Assembly (NCBI GenBank): GCA_024404505.1
Contig: JAKSPU010000012.1
Coordinates: 1 to 39,276 of the forward strand
Direction: 5' to 3'
Length of the DNA stretch: 39,276 bases
Origin: Clostridia bacterium
GTDB lineage: Bacteria > Bacillota > Clostridia > Oscillospirales > CAG-272
The notes under the pieces are model-generated. The model saw only the letters and a program-made list of their open reading frames with translations. It was not told the DNA's origin and searched no databases. Position 1 is the stretch's first letter; each line of letters opens with the position of its first letter. Both the position numbers and the translations under genes were made by a program. Positions 8,950 to 16,353 of the stretch are shown one piece after another.

Positions 8950-11028
8950 ATGAAATTGACAGTCACTGCTGCCCCCACCGGGAAAACAGGCATCAGTCCG
9001 CGGCTGGCCTCCAACTTCATCGAGCTCGGATACGGCTGGCAGGTCGAGTGTATGCAGGCGGAGATGTTCTTCAATCGCAGCTTCGAGCCGTTCTATCCAT
9101 ACCGTGAGATCAACAAGCTGTGGTACGACCTTCACGAGAACGTCGACGACCCGTCAACGCCCCTTGAAACCGATTGGCGCGTCTTCGATTGGTGCCACTC
9201 CGGCTACGAGCATAACGCGTGGTTCGCCTTCCCCGGCACCGCCGGATACCAGCGCATCACCGACGACGCTGCGTTCCTGATCGAAAAATCCCCCTCTGCT
9301 CCCGTGACCATCGGTTATACCGGCAGCGACTGCCACGGGGAGAGTGCCATGCGCGTCGAAAACGACGGTGACGCCCCCGGGGGACTTGCGCAGGAGGGCA
9401 AATACTGCCGTGCGGGCGTATCCTATGCGTTCAAGGGAAGCATCCGTCTGACCGGGGGCGCCGGTGTTCTGAACGCCGCACTCTACCGTGAGGGTACGAC
9501 CGACGGTGCGGTCTGCACCGTTTCCCTCGGTGAGGTCGGCACGAAGTGGACGACCGTGCGCGCATCCCTCACCGTCCCGGCGGACGGACGGTATACCTTC
9601 GTCCTGCTCCTGCCGCCGCATACGTCCGTCGTGTGCGACGACTTCTCCATGACTCCGTCCGATGCCGTCGGTGCATGGAAAAAGACGTCTGTGGAGGCCG
9701 GGGCCTACGTTGCCCCCGGCGTCATCCGCTGGCCGGGCGGATGCTTCGCGTCTTTCTATAACTGGCGCGACGGCGTCGGACCCGTCCGCCCGCCGATGAA
9801 GTCTTACTTCTGGGGCGGTTATCAGTATAACGACATCGGCACCGACGAGCTGGCCTCTTACGCCGAGGCTGTCGGCGGGACGAGCATGGTCTGCGTCAAC
9901 GTCTTCCACCCCTTCAAGCGCTTCTTCGACTACGTCCCGGTCGATTCACTCGACGGAGACCCGAACGACCCGCACCTGCACGCCGCGCCGCACGGACGCG
10001 ATCTGCCGCACTTCACCGACCCCGAAAAGGGTGCTGCCGAAGCCGCCGCGTGGGTCGAGTACGTCAACGGCGACGAGATGACCGAGGGCGGTCGCGCCCG
10101 CATCGCCAACGGGCGCGTCAAGCCGTACAATATCAGGTATTGGGAGATGGACAACGAGATCCACCGCTGGTTCCGCCCGGAGGAGTACGCCCGGACGGTC
10201 GTGCTGTACTCGAAAGCCATGAAAAAGGTCGATCCGACCATCAAGATCGGCATCGTGTCCTACTGCTTCGGCCTCAAAGAGCTGCGCCGGATGCTGGATA
10301 TCGCGCACGACGACGTGGATTTCCTCGCCGACCGCGGCTGCACCGAGGACGAGGTGACGGCGAAGATAGCCATCCTGCGAGAGGTCAACGAGCAATACGG
10401 CACCGATCTGCACTACTGCAATACGGAGTGGCTGCCGCTCAACGGCGCGGACGTGTACAATATGGTGCCCCGCTCCGAGCTGAAGCACAACAAGTGCTTC
10501 ATGTTCTCCAAGTGGACGTACGCCCTTGACGCCGCGTCCACGCTGATGATGTGGCAGCGCATGGGCGACGTGGTGGACTTCGTGAACTTCAACAACCTCG
10601 CCAACACGCACGCGCAGTCAGCCATCGAGACCCCGAAGGAGGGTGCGTATCCGACCGCCGCCGGCATGATGCTCCACCGCTTCGCGCACACGGAGGCGTA
10701 CCGGCCCCTCGTCATCAAGGATTACCACGCATCGCGTAAGGACGCCGTACAGGTGCAGGTCTCGCTGGACCGTGACGGCTCCGCGCTGATCATCAACCTT
10801 CTGAACCGCACGGAGACGCCGGACGTGGTGGAGCTTGATCTGAGTGCCTTCTCCGTTCCGGACGGTCCCTGCCCCGGCGTGCGCCTCAGCGCGCCCTCGC
10901 TCCTGTCGATGAACACGCTCACCGACCGTCCCATCGTTGAGACGCCCGACGAGCTGCGCGTAGAGAACGGAATCGTGCGGGCAGAGGTGAAGGAATTGTC
11001 GTTCGGCGAGTACAGGATCGGGATATAA
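8950..11028 (+). CDS. Alpha-L-arabinofuranosidase, GH51
   Basis: Removes terminal arabinofuranose from arabinan or arabinoxylan oligosaccharides with retention. GH51 hallmarks are present: the NFIELGYGW opening, RWPGGCFASFYNWRDGVGP, the acid/base Glu in YWEMDNEIHRW (E403) and the nucleophile Glu in CNTEW (E493), then the C-terminal beta domain. At 692 residues it exceeds the usual ~500 because a beta-sandwich insert (about residues 95-245, CBM4/9-like in appearance) sits before the barrel, as in one branch of the family. There is no signal peptide, so it is cytosolic and acts on imported oligosaccharides. It is a single-gene unit with its own promoter and a hairpin after it. The start follows AAAAGGAG by about 6 bases. 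Confidence 0.9.
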   Translation: MKLTVTAAPTGKTGISPRLASNFIELGYGWQVECMQAEMFFNRSFEPFYPYREINKLWYDLHENVDDPSTPLETDWRVFDWCHSGYEHNAWFAFPGTAGYQRITDDAAFLIEKSPSAPVTIGYTGSDCHGESAMRVENDGDAPGGLAQEGKYCRAGVSYAFKGSIRLTGGAGVLNAALYREGTTDGAVCTVSLGEVGTKWTTVRASLTVPADGRYTFVLLLPPHTSVVCDDFSMTPSDAVGAWKKTSVEAGAYVAPGVIRWPGGCFASFYNWRDGVGPVRPPMKSYFWGGYQYNDIGTDELASYAEAVGGTSMVCVNVFHPFKRFFDYVPVDSLDGDPNDPHLHAAPHGRDLPHFTDPEKGAAEAAAWVEYVNGDEMTEGGRARIANGRVKPYNIRYWEMDNEIHRWFRPEEYARTVVLYSKAMKKVDPTIKIGIVSYCFGLKELRRMLDIAHDDVDFLADRGCTEDEVTAKIAILREVNEQYGTDLHYCNTEWLPLNGADVYNMVPRSELKHNKCFMFSKWTYALDAASTLMMWQRMGDVVDFVNFNNLANTHAQSAIETPKEGAYPTAAGMMLHRFAHTEAYRPLVIKDYHASRKDAVQVQVSLDRDGSALIINLLNRTETPDVVELDLSAFSVPDGPCPGVRLSAPSLLSMNTLTDRPIVETPDELRVENGIVRAEVKELSFGEYRIGI

Positions 11029-11048
11029 TACTGTGATAACCGAACAGC

Positions 11049-11080
11049 CAAGGCGCCCGGCGTTTCCGCCGGGCGCCTTG
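11049..11080. terminator. GC-rich hairpin between convergent genes
   Basis: A perfect 14-bp stem CAAGGCGCCCGGCG with a TTTC loop, without a real T run. It lies between the 3' ends of the GH51 gene and the UroD-like gene and probably serves both. Confidence 0.6.
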
Positions 11081-11103
11081 CGCGTCGTATAGGGGCGGGC
11101 GGC

Positions 11104-12156
11104 TCACAGCCGTCCGTATTTTTCTCCGTACTGCTTCGCCAGCTCCGCAGCCGCGCTCTCGTTCGGTGCCCACGCGGTGATGACGACGCGGCATCCGGCG
11201 GGGAACTCCTCCGGCGCACGCCCTGCGATGGGCTTGGCGGTCGGGAACTGTTCCTGAATCCCGTGCCAGTGCGCGCAGACGTGCGCGAAGCGGGCAAAGG
11301 CGCGGTCGATGGTTTCGCCGTTCCGGTAGAGATTGAGCAGCTTGAGGTTTTTGACCTCCGCCAGCTTGTCCCACTGATGCTCGGAATCGGAGCAGGAGTG
11401 GATGCCGATGGCACCGTACCGGTCGGACAGCTCATTCAGGACGTCACGCTCATAGAGGTCGAACATATCGGTACTGATCGAACCGATCTCATCGACCGAC
11501 ATGGTGATGCCCTTCGGCATATAGTAGCTCGGATGGTGCGCGATGAACTCCGTCCCGTACCGCCGGAACCACTCGTCGATGAAAGATATCTGCAGATTTT
11601 TGACCTTTTCCTCCAGCTCCAGCACGACCTCCGGCTCGTCTATCATCGCCATGAAGAGGTCGGACTTGTCCCAGACCTGCGCAACCACGTCGAGCGGCGT
11701 CTGCATATCCGGCAGGCTCATGAGAGCGTCTCCGCCCGCACGGCGCCAAAGCTCGTCGGCCATGCCGAACAGGTCCATCAGCGTTGAATCCTCGAGCTTC
11801 GGCACCTTCAGCTTTTCCGCCTCCCGTGCAGACCGGATGAAGGGGATCGCAAACGGCATATTGTCTTCCGGCTGTTTGACCTTGCAGCCGAGCGCCTCGG
11901 CAAACAGCTCGGTGCCTGTCCATACGTTCAGAAACGGCAGCGTGTCGTCCGGCACGTTCTTATAGTGCTTCATCGACGCGCAGTACGACCGCCACGCCAC
12001 TTCCGTGCGGTTTCCGATCCGCTGCCGCCACGGATGCTCCCAGCCGCAGTTCTCCGGCACCGGGAACGATACCATATATACGAATTTGCGGTTATCGCCG
12101 TCCGGCTCGTATAGGTCAGCCCATCTCTGTTTGCGCTCGATCAATTCCTTTTCCAT
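11104..12156 (-). CDS. Uroporphyrinogen decarboxylase-like (MtaA/CmuA-type) protein
   Basis: A 350-residue protein of the URO-D superfamily fold, which also includes zinc-dependent corrinoid methyltransferases. Visible are FLNVWTGTELFAEALGC, then MSLPDMQTPLDVVAQVW, then GIHSCSDSEHQWD (H253-S-C255), and a late Cys (C322) in AGCRVVITAW. The H-x-C...C pattern matches the zinc site of MtaA-like methyltransferases rather than haem-pathway HemE. No haem genes are nearby. Members of this branch often occur in gut sugar-utilisation loci with no known function. It is transcribed alone from its own promoter, with AGGAGG before the start, and is divergent from the GH78/GH38 operon. Confidence 0.75.
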   Translation of the reverse strand: MEKELIERKQRWADLYEPDGDNRKFVYMVSFPVPENCGWEHPWRQRIGNRTEVAWRSYCASMKHYKNVPDDTLPFLNVWTGTELFAEALGCKVKQPEDNMPFAIPFIRSAREAEKLKVPKLEDSTLMDLFGMADELWRRAGGDALMSLPDMQTPLDVVAQVWDKSDLFMAMIDEPEVVLELEEKVKNLQISFIDEWFRRYGTEFIAHHPSYYMPKGITMSVDEIGSISTDMFDLYERDVLNELSDRYGAIGIHSCSDSEHQWDKLAEVKNLKLLNLYRNGETIDRAFARFAHVCAHWHGIQEQFPTAKPIAGRAPEEFPAGCRVVITAWAPNESAAAELAKQYGEKYGRL

Positions 12157-12205
12157 ACGATCCTCCTCCGTGCATTGTGCTTACGGACCCGTTTTCATTA
12201 CCGTT

Positions 12206-12234
12206 ATTGTAGCATACGTTTGGCGGAATGTCAA
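12206..12234 (-). promoter_or_regulatory. Promoter for the UroD-like gene
   Basis: On the minus strand, TTGACA (12229-12234), a 17-base spacer and TACAAT (12206-12211) lie about 50 bases upstream of the start codon. Confidence 0.75.
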
Positions 12235-12345
12235 TGCTTTTCTTGCGTTTTGTATCCTTCGTCCATATCACCCGCCAAGGGGAACGATATGCAGCGGATC
12301 GGAGAGTGCCGGATCAAAAGTTACCGGGCCGGGCGGGATCAGCCG

Positions 12346-12362
12346 TTATGCAAAATGCATAA
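12346..12362. promoter_or_regulatory. 17-bp palindrome, candidate operator
   Basis: TTATGCA-AAA-TGCATAA is a perfect inverted repeat between the divergent promoters at 12206-12234 and 12430-12458. Its size and place suit a dimeric regulator. The rest of 12240-12429 shows no gene that I can support. Confidence 0.4.
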
Positions 12363-12429
12363 TCATGCGGGAGGATTTTGACATATTCGCCAAATCTCCT
12401 GTTCGCGTTCCGTTTGATAGTTAAACGAC

Positions 12430-12458
12430 TTGACAAAATAGCCTGCTTATGATATGAT
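12430..12458 (+). promoter_or_regulatory. Promoter of the beta-helix / GH78 / GH38 operon
   Basis: TTGACA (12430-12435), a 17-base spacer and TATGAT (12453-12458) lie 49 bases before the first start codon. Confidence 0.8.
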
Positions 12459-12507
12459 GATAGATGGATAAAAAGAGCCTTTCCAAACGGTTTTGCGGAG
12501 GGTCGAT

Positions 12508-14424
12508 ATGAGTCATATTTACTACGTAGAAAACACGGACAGCGCGCTCCCGGATGCCCTCGGGGCAGGCGACACGCTGCTGTTCAGAAGAGGCCGCACC
12601 TTCAGCGGGATCCACCTGCACGTCACCGCCGACGACGTGTGCATCGGCGCATACGGCAGCGGCGGGAGGCCGGTGCTGCAGGATCCGTCGGCCGATCTCC
12701 CGGCCATACTGCTGGAAGGGAACGGGTGCCGGATCAGTCAGATCGAGATCAACGGCTACCTGCTCGGCATCGCCGCCGTACACGGACGAGTCGAGCGAAC
12801 GGTGATCTCGGATTGCTGCATCCGGAACATCACGACGGGGAAGTACTTTCCCGAGCTGCCGTCCCTGCCGCTCGGCGCGCCGCTGTCGTTCGGGGTGTGG
12901 CTGTGCGGCGTAAGAGACGTCAGGATCGAGAGCACGACGTTTGAGAACACCGACAGCCCGATGCAGCTGTGCGGGAGCCGTATCCTGCTCGACGGGCTGC
13001 TGATCACGGACTCGCATATTCAGGGCATCATGCTGTACGGCGCGCGCGATATCTCCAAGCTTGAGGAGGTCCTCGCACTCGAGGGCGATATGCTCGTCCG
13101 GAACTGCCGGATCTTCCACACGGGGGACAGAGCGGCTTTCTTCGGCTCCACGGGTATTCTGATCGAGAACACGGTCAACTGCACCGTCCGGGATTCGGAG
13201 ATCGCGTATACGGTCAATACTCTCGGTGCGTACGATTCCTGTGCGGTCGACTGGGAGCAGAACAACGTCAACTGCGTGTTCGACGGCGTCTATGCCCACG
13301 ATAATCAGGGCCCGTTCGTGCTTGCCATGGAGCACCCGGAATCGCTCGGGAACTCACGGGGAAACGTCATCCGGAATTGTCTGTCCGTCCACAACGGACT
13401 CCACGGGACGGGCGAGTGTGGCACGTTCATCCATCATTCGTCCTACAGGAACCCCGAACAGACCATCCGGATCGAAAACTGCAGCGATTACGGCACGCCC
13501 GGCAGCGTCCCGTACCGCTACGAATACGAGGGCGAGATCACGTACGCGGACGATATAGGCAAGGCGGAGCGGCTGTCCGTCACCGGATTCACGAGCGGAA
13601 CCGCCTCCGTCTGCACGTATTTTGAGACGGAGGATCCGGTACCCGGGATCTCGATAGACGGTGCTTACGTATGGTGCTGCGGCGGGATCACGATGCCGGA
13701 CGGCGGGAAGATCACGGTCGGAAACGGGAACAGGGCGGGACTTCTGTACGTTACCGTGCGCGGGACCGTCACCGTAAAGACCGACGGCGCAGACGATATA
13801 TACGGAAAAACAGGCGAGTGGACGCATATCGAGCTGAAAACAACGGAACGCGACGCCGACGTCATTCTCTCTTTGGAGAAGGGCGCCGTCGTGTCCGAGA
13901 TCGCGCTGTATCCGCTCGAAAACCGGGTGCGCAGCTTTGACGATTACAATCACGTCCCCGCCGGGGACAGGCTGGAATGCAACACGGCAAACGGCAGGTT
14001 CGCGTTCATGTCGCCCGAAACGGAATGGACAGCCGAAGGCGTTGTCGAGTGGGTATACAGACCGTTCTTCGCGGGTACGGCGATCCTTGACGGACACGAC
14101 GCGTCCGTCACCCGTACCGTGGGTCTGCCGGTCAGAACGGGCAGGGTCGGCGTGGTCTGCATGAACGGCACGGACACGGGTGAGATCCTGTTCGGATTTG
14201 AAAAGGACGGCGTCTGGACGGACGTGCCGTTTACCACCGTCTATTCGGATCCCGATCTCCCGACGTATGCGTATTTCAGCTCCAGACACCCGGCGTTCCG
14301 GCTCTACACGCTGGAGCTATCGTCTGTACCCGCCTACACCGGCACCGTCCGGGCCGTCAGACTGCGGATCAGGAACGCACACGGTATTTTCGCCGTGAAG
14401 AGCGTGATCCTGAATCTTTCATGA
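12508..14424 (+). CDS. Cytosolic right-handed beta-helix protein
   Basis: A 638-residue beta-helix protein of the pectate-lyase-like superfamily without a signal peptide, first gene of an operon with GH78 and GH38 genes. The helix covers about residues 1-380, with motifs such as SHIQGIMLYGARD and CAVDWEQNNVNC. A beta-sandwich module follows (about 500-635) with VEWVYRP and VVCMNGTDTGEI. The whole order matches the lipoprotein at 27163-30150, so the two are paralogues with different cell locations. An in-frame TTG at 12493 lacks a ribosome site, whereas the ATG at 12508 follows GGAGGG by 5 bases and is preferred. A role as a glycan lyase or hydrolase on imported oligosaccharides is inferred; the catalytic residues are not clear. 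Confidence 0.75.
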   Translation: MSHIYYVENTDSALPDALGAGDTLLFRRGRTFSGIHLHVTADDVCIGAYGSGGRPVLQDPSADLPAILLEGNGCRISQIEINGYLLGIAAVHGRVERTVISDCCIRNITTGKYFPELPSLPLGAPLSFGVWLCGVRDVRIESTTFENTDSPMQLCGSRILLDGLLITDSHIQGIMLYGARDISKLEEVLALEGDMLVRNCRIFHTGDRAAFFGSTGILIENTVNCTVRDSEIAYTVNTLGAYDSCAVDWEQNNVNCVFDGVYAHDNQGPFVLAMEHPESLGNSRGNVIRNCLSVHNGLHGTGECGTFIHHSSYRNPEQTIRIENCSDYGTPGSVPYRYEYEGEITYADDIGKAERLSVTGFTSGTASVCTYFETEDPVPGISIDGAYVWCCGGITMPDGGKITVGNGNRAGLLYVTVRGTVTVKTDGADDIYGKTGEWTHIELKTTERDADVILSLEKGAVVSEIALYPLENRVRSFDDYNHVPAGDRLECNTANGRFAFMSPETEWTAEGVVEWVYRPFFAGTAILDGHDASVTRTVGLPVRTGRVGVVCMNGTDTGEILFGFEKDGVWTDVPFTTVYSDPDLPTYAYFSSRHPAFRLYTLELSSVPAYTGTVRAVRLRIRNAHGIFAVKSVILNLS

Positions 14425-14459
14425 CCGGGATACCGACATCCATAAAGGAGGACCATCTT

Positions 14460-16349
14460 ATGGCTGGAAAACTCATGATTCCGAAGGTCATATCGGTAAC
14501 GCCCAACGAGGGCGCGACAAGCATCACCCCCGACCGTGCCTTTGGCAGGATCGAATGCGGGTTTGAGAAGAAGTCCCCCGAGATCGTGTACGATTTCGGA
14601 AAAAAGGTGACGGGGTACCTCGAGCTGAAGGTGGGGCAGAACAGCGGGGACACGTTTGTCCTGCGCTACGGTCCGACCAGAGACTGCCTGCACATGAAAG
14701 AGAAGATCAGAATGCCGGCGGACGGCTATTTCCTGAGCGAGTTCTATTACGCCTGCCGCTATATTGCGATCAGCGTAGAGTCGGAATCCATTCAGGCAAA
14801 CCCCGTCTTTGCGGATATTGAAGCGCTGCGTCTCATCAGCTCGCAGTATCCTGTCGTCTATGCCGGCAGCTTTACGTCCGGCGACGCCGACCTCGATACC
14901 GCGTGGCGCCGGGGCGCGTACACCATTGAGCTGTGTATGCAGAAATACAAGGAGAGCTGCCGGTTCAGGATGAAGGACTTCGACCGCACCATCGGCGCGT
15001 TTTCCACCCAATGGAAGGGACCGTTCGGCGACTACGTCCTGATGGACGGTCCACGGCGCGACCGTGAGGCATGGCTCGGCGATATCCGCGCGGAGGCACT
15101 CGGTGCGTACACGGCCTTCGCGTCCTATGACGTGTGCAAAAACAGCCTCGCCCTGTTCTGCGATCTGCAGAGACGGGACGGGACGACCGTGGGCAGCGGC
15201 TCGACGTGGCAGAATTTCATCGAGTACAATTACTGGGGGATCATCGCCTTCTGGGAGAGCTACCTCTACTCCGGCGACCGCGCGTTCCTCGAAAAATGCC
15301 TGCCCGTTATCCGGAACATCATTGCATTCACCGAGTCCCGCCTGAACGGGGACGGATTCATTTCAAACGATGCCAGCTGGATGTGGACGATCCCGAGAGA
15401 AGGGTACAACGCGGGCACGCAGGCCATTCTGTCCTATGCGCTCGTATGCGCGGCCAAGGCCGAGCGGGCGTTCCACTTTGACCGCGAGGCCGAGCGGCTC
15501 GAACGGCTCAGCGAGCGGATCAGGGACAGCATCAACCGGATATTCTGGAACGAGGAACGCGGCGTTTATGAAGAACGTCTGCGCATCACCGCGGACAGAA
15601 TGCCCGTGCTGCTCGATATCAACTGCTACTGTATCGATTTCGGCATCGCCGACCGGGAAAAGGCCGGCAGGATACTCGACTACCTGAGAAAGCATATGTG
15701 GACGGAATACGGCTCGGCGACGATGGACTGCGAGATCACGGGCGCGGAGCCTGATCCGGACATCACCTGTTACCCGCTGACGCACCTCATAAAGCAGGCA
15801 AAGGACCCCAAGGCGGAGATGTATAAGTTCATGTGGGGCCATAACCGGACGGTCTGGCCGTTTATGAACGCCTACGAGGTGCAGGCGCGTTTCCTGTCCG
15901 GCGATACGGACGGTGCCGTGGAGCTCATACGGCGCTGCTGGTGCCACCCTTACTTTGACGAAACCGACACGTTCTGGGAAATGGTCCACCCGAAGAACCC
16001 CGTTTTCAACAGCGGCACGATGTACTATATCCCGAAGGACGATTGCTACAACAGCGCGGCGCACGGCTGGTCCGGCTGGATCGGCTATCTGATGCAGACG
16101 TATATGCTGGGCGTTTCTCCCGTGACCCCCGGCTTCGGGAAAACCCGGATCGCCCCGCAGCTCGGCAGCCTTGAGACGCTGTCCGGTGAGGTGCCGACTC
16201 CCGAGGGCAGCATCGACGTGACCGTGCGGAAAACAAGCACCGTCTATACGGTCAGGGTCAGCGCGCCGGCGTGTATCGACGTCAGCGTGGACATCGACCG
16301 GGAAGAGCTCGGGAACAGACGCCCCGAGATCGTGATCACCGGGAGGTAA
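14460..16349 (+). CDS. Alpha-L-rhamnosidase-like protein, GH78
   Basis: A 629-residue enzyme of the (alpha/alpha)6-barrel GH78 type, expected to release L-rhamnose from rhamnogalacturonan or glycoside oligosaccharides in the cytosol (no signal peptide). An N-terminal beta-sandwich holds YDFGKKVTGYLELKVG and FYYACRYIAI. The catalytic-domain signature is D196-G-P-R-R-D201...W205-L-G-D208, matching the family D-x-P-x-R-D-x-x-x-W-x-GD. YNYWGIIAFWESYLY, ASWMWT and NSAAHGWSGWIGYLM complete the barrel and tail. The ATG at 14460 lies 8 bases after AAAGGAGG (14444-14451); an in-frame ATG at 14421 overlaps the preceding gene and lacks a ribosome site. It is separated by 35 bases from the preceding gene and 4 from the next. 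Confidence 0.8.
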   Translation: MAGKLMIPKVISVTPNEGATSITPDRAFGRIECGFEKKSPEIVYDFGKKVTGYLELKVGQNSGDTFVLRYGPTRDCLHMKEKIRMPADGYFLSEFYYACRYIAISVESESIQANPVFADIEALRLISSQYPVVYAGSFTSGDADLDTAWRRGAYTIELCMQKYKESCRFRMKDFDRTIGAFSTQWKGPFGDYVLMDGPRRDREAWLGDIRAEALGAYTAFASYDVCKNSLALFCDLQRRDGTTVGSGSTWQNFIEYNYWGIIAFWESYLYSGDRAFLEKCLPVIRNIIAFTESRLNGDGFISNDASWMWTIPREGYNAGTQAILSYALVCAAKAERAFHFDREAERLERLSERIRDSINRIFWNEERGVYEERLRITADRMPVLLDINCYCIDFGIADREKAGRILDYLRKHMWTEYGSATMDCEITGAEPDPDITCYPLTHLIKQAKDPKAEMYKFMWGHNRTVWPFMNAYEVQARFLSGDTDGAVELIRRCWCHPYFDETDTFWEMVHPKNPVFNSGTMYYIPKDDCYNSAAHGWSGWIGYLMQTYMLGVSPVTPGFGKTRIAPQLGSLETLSGEVPTPEGSIDVTVRKTSTVYTVRVSAPACIDVSVDIDREELGNRRPEIVITGR

Positions 16350-16353
16350 ACGT

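Noticed and set aside
12005..12424. Plus-strand open frames across the UroD gene start and the following intergenic region
   Set aside because: No ribosome site or recognisable domain; they cover the promoters and palindrome instead.
12493..12507. TTG start for the cytosolic beta-helix gene
   Set aside because: It overlaps the ribosome site GGAGGG that serves the ATG at 12508.
14421..14459. Earlier ATG for the GH78 gene
   Set aside because: It overlaps the previous stop codon and lacks a ribosome site, while the ATG at 14460 has AAAGGAGG at ideal distance.
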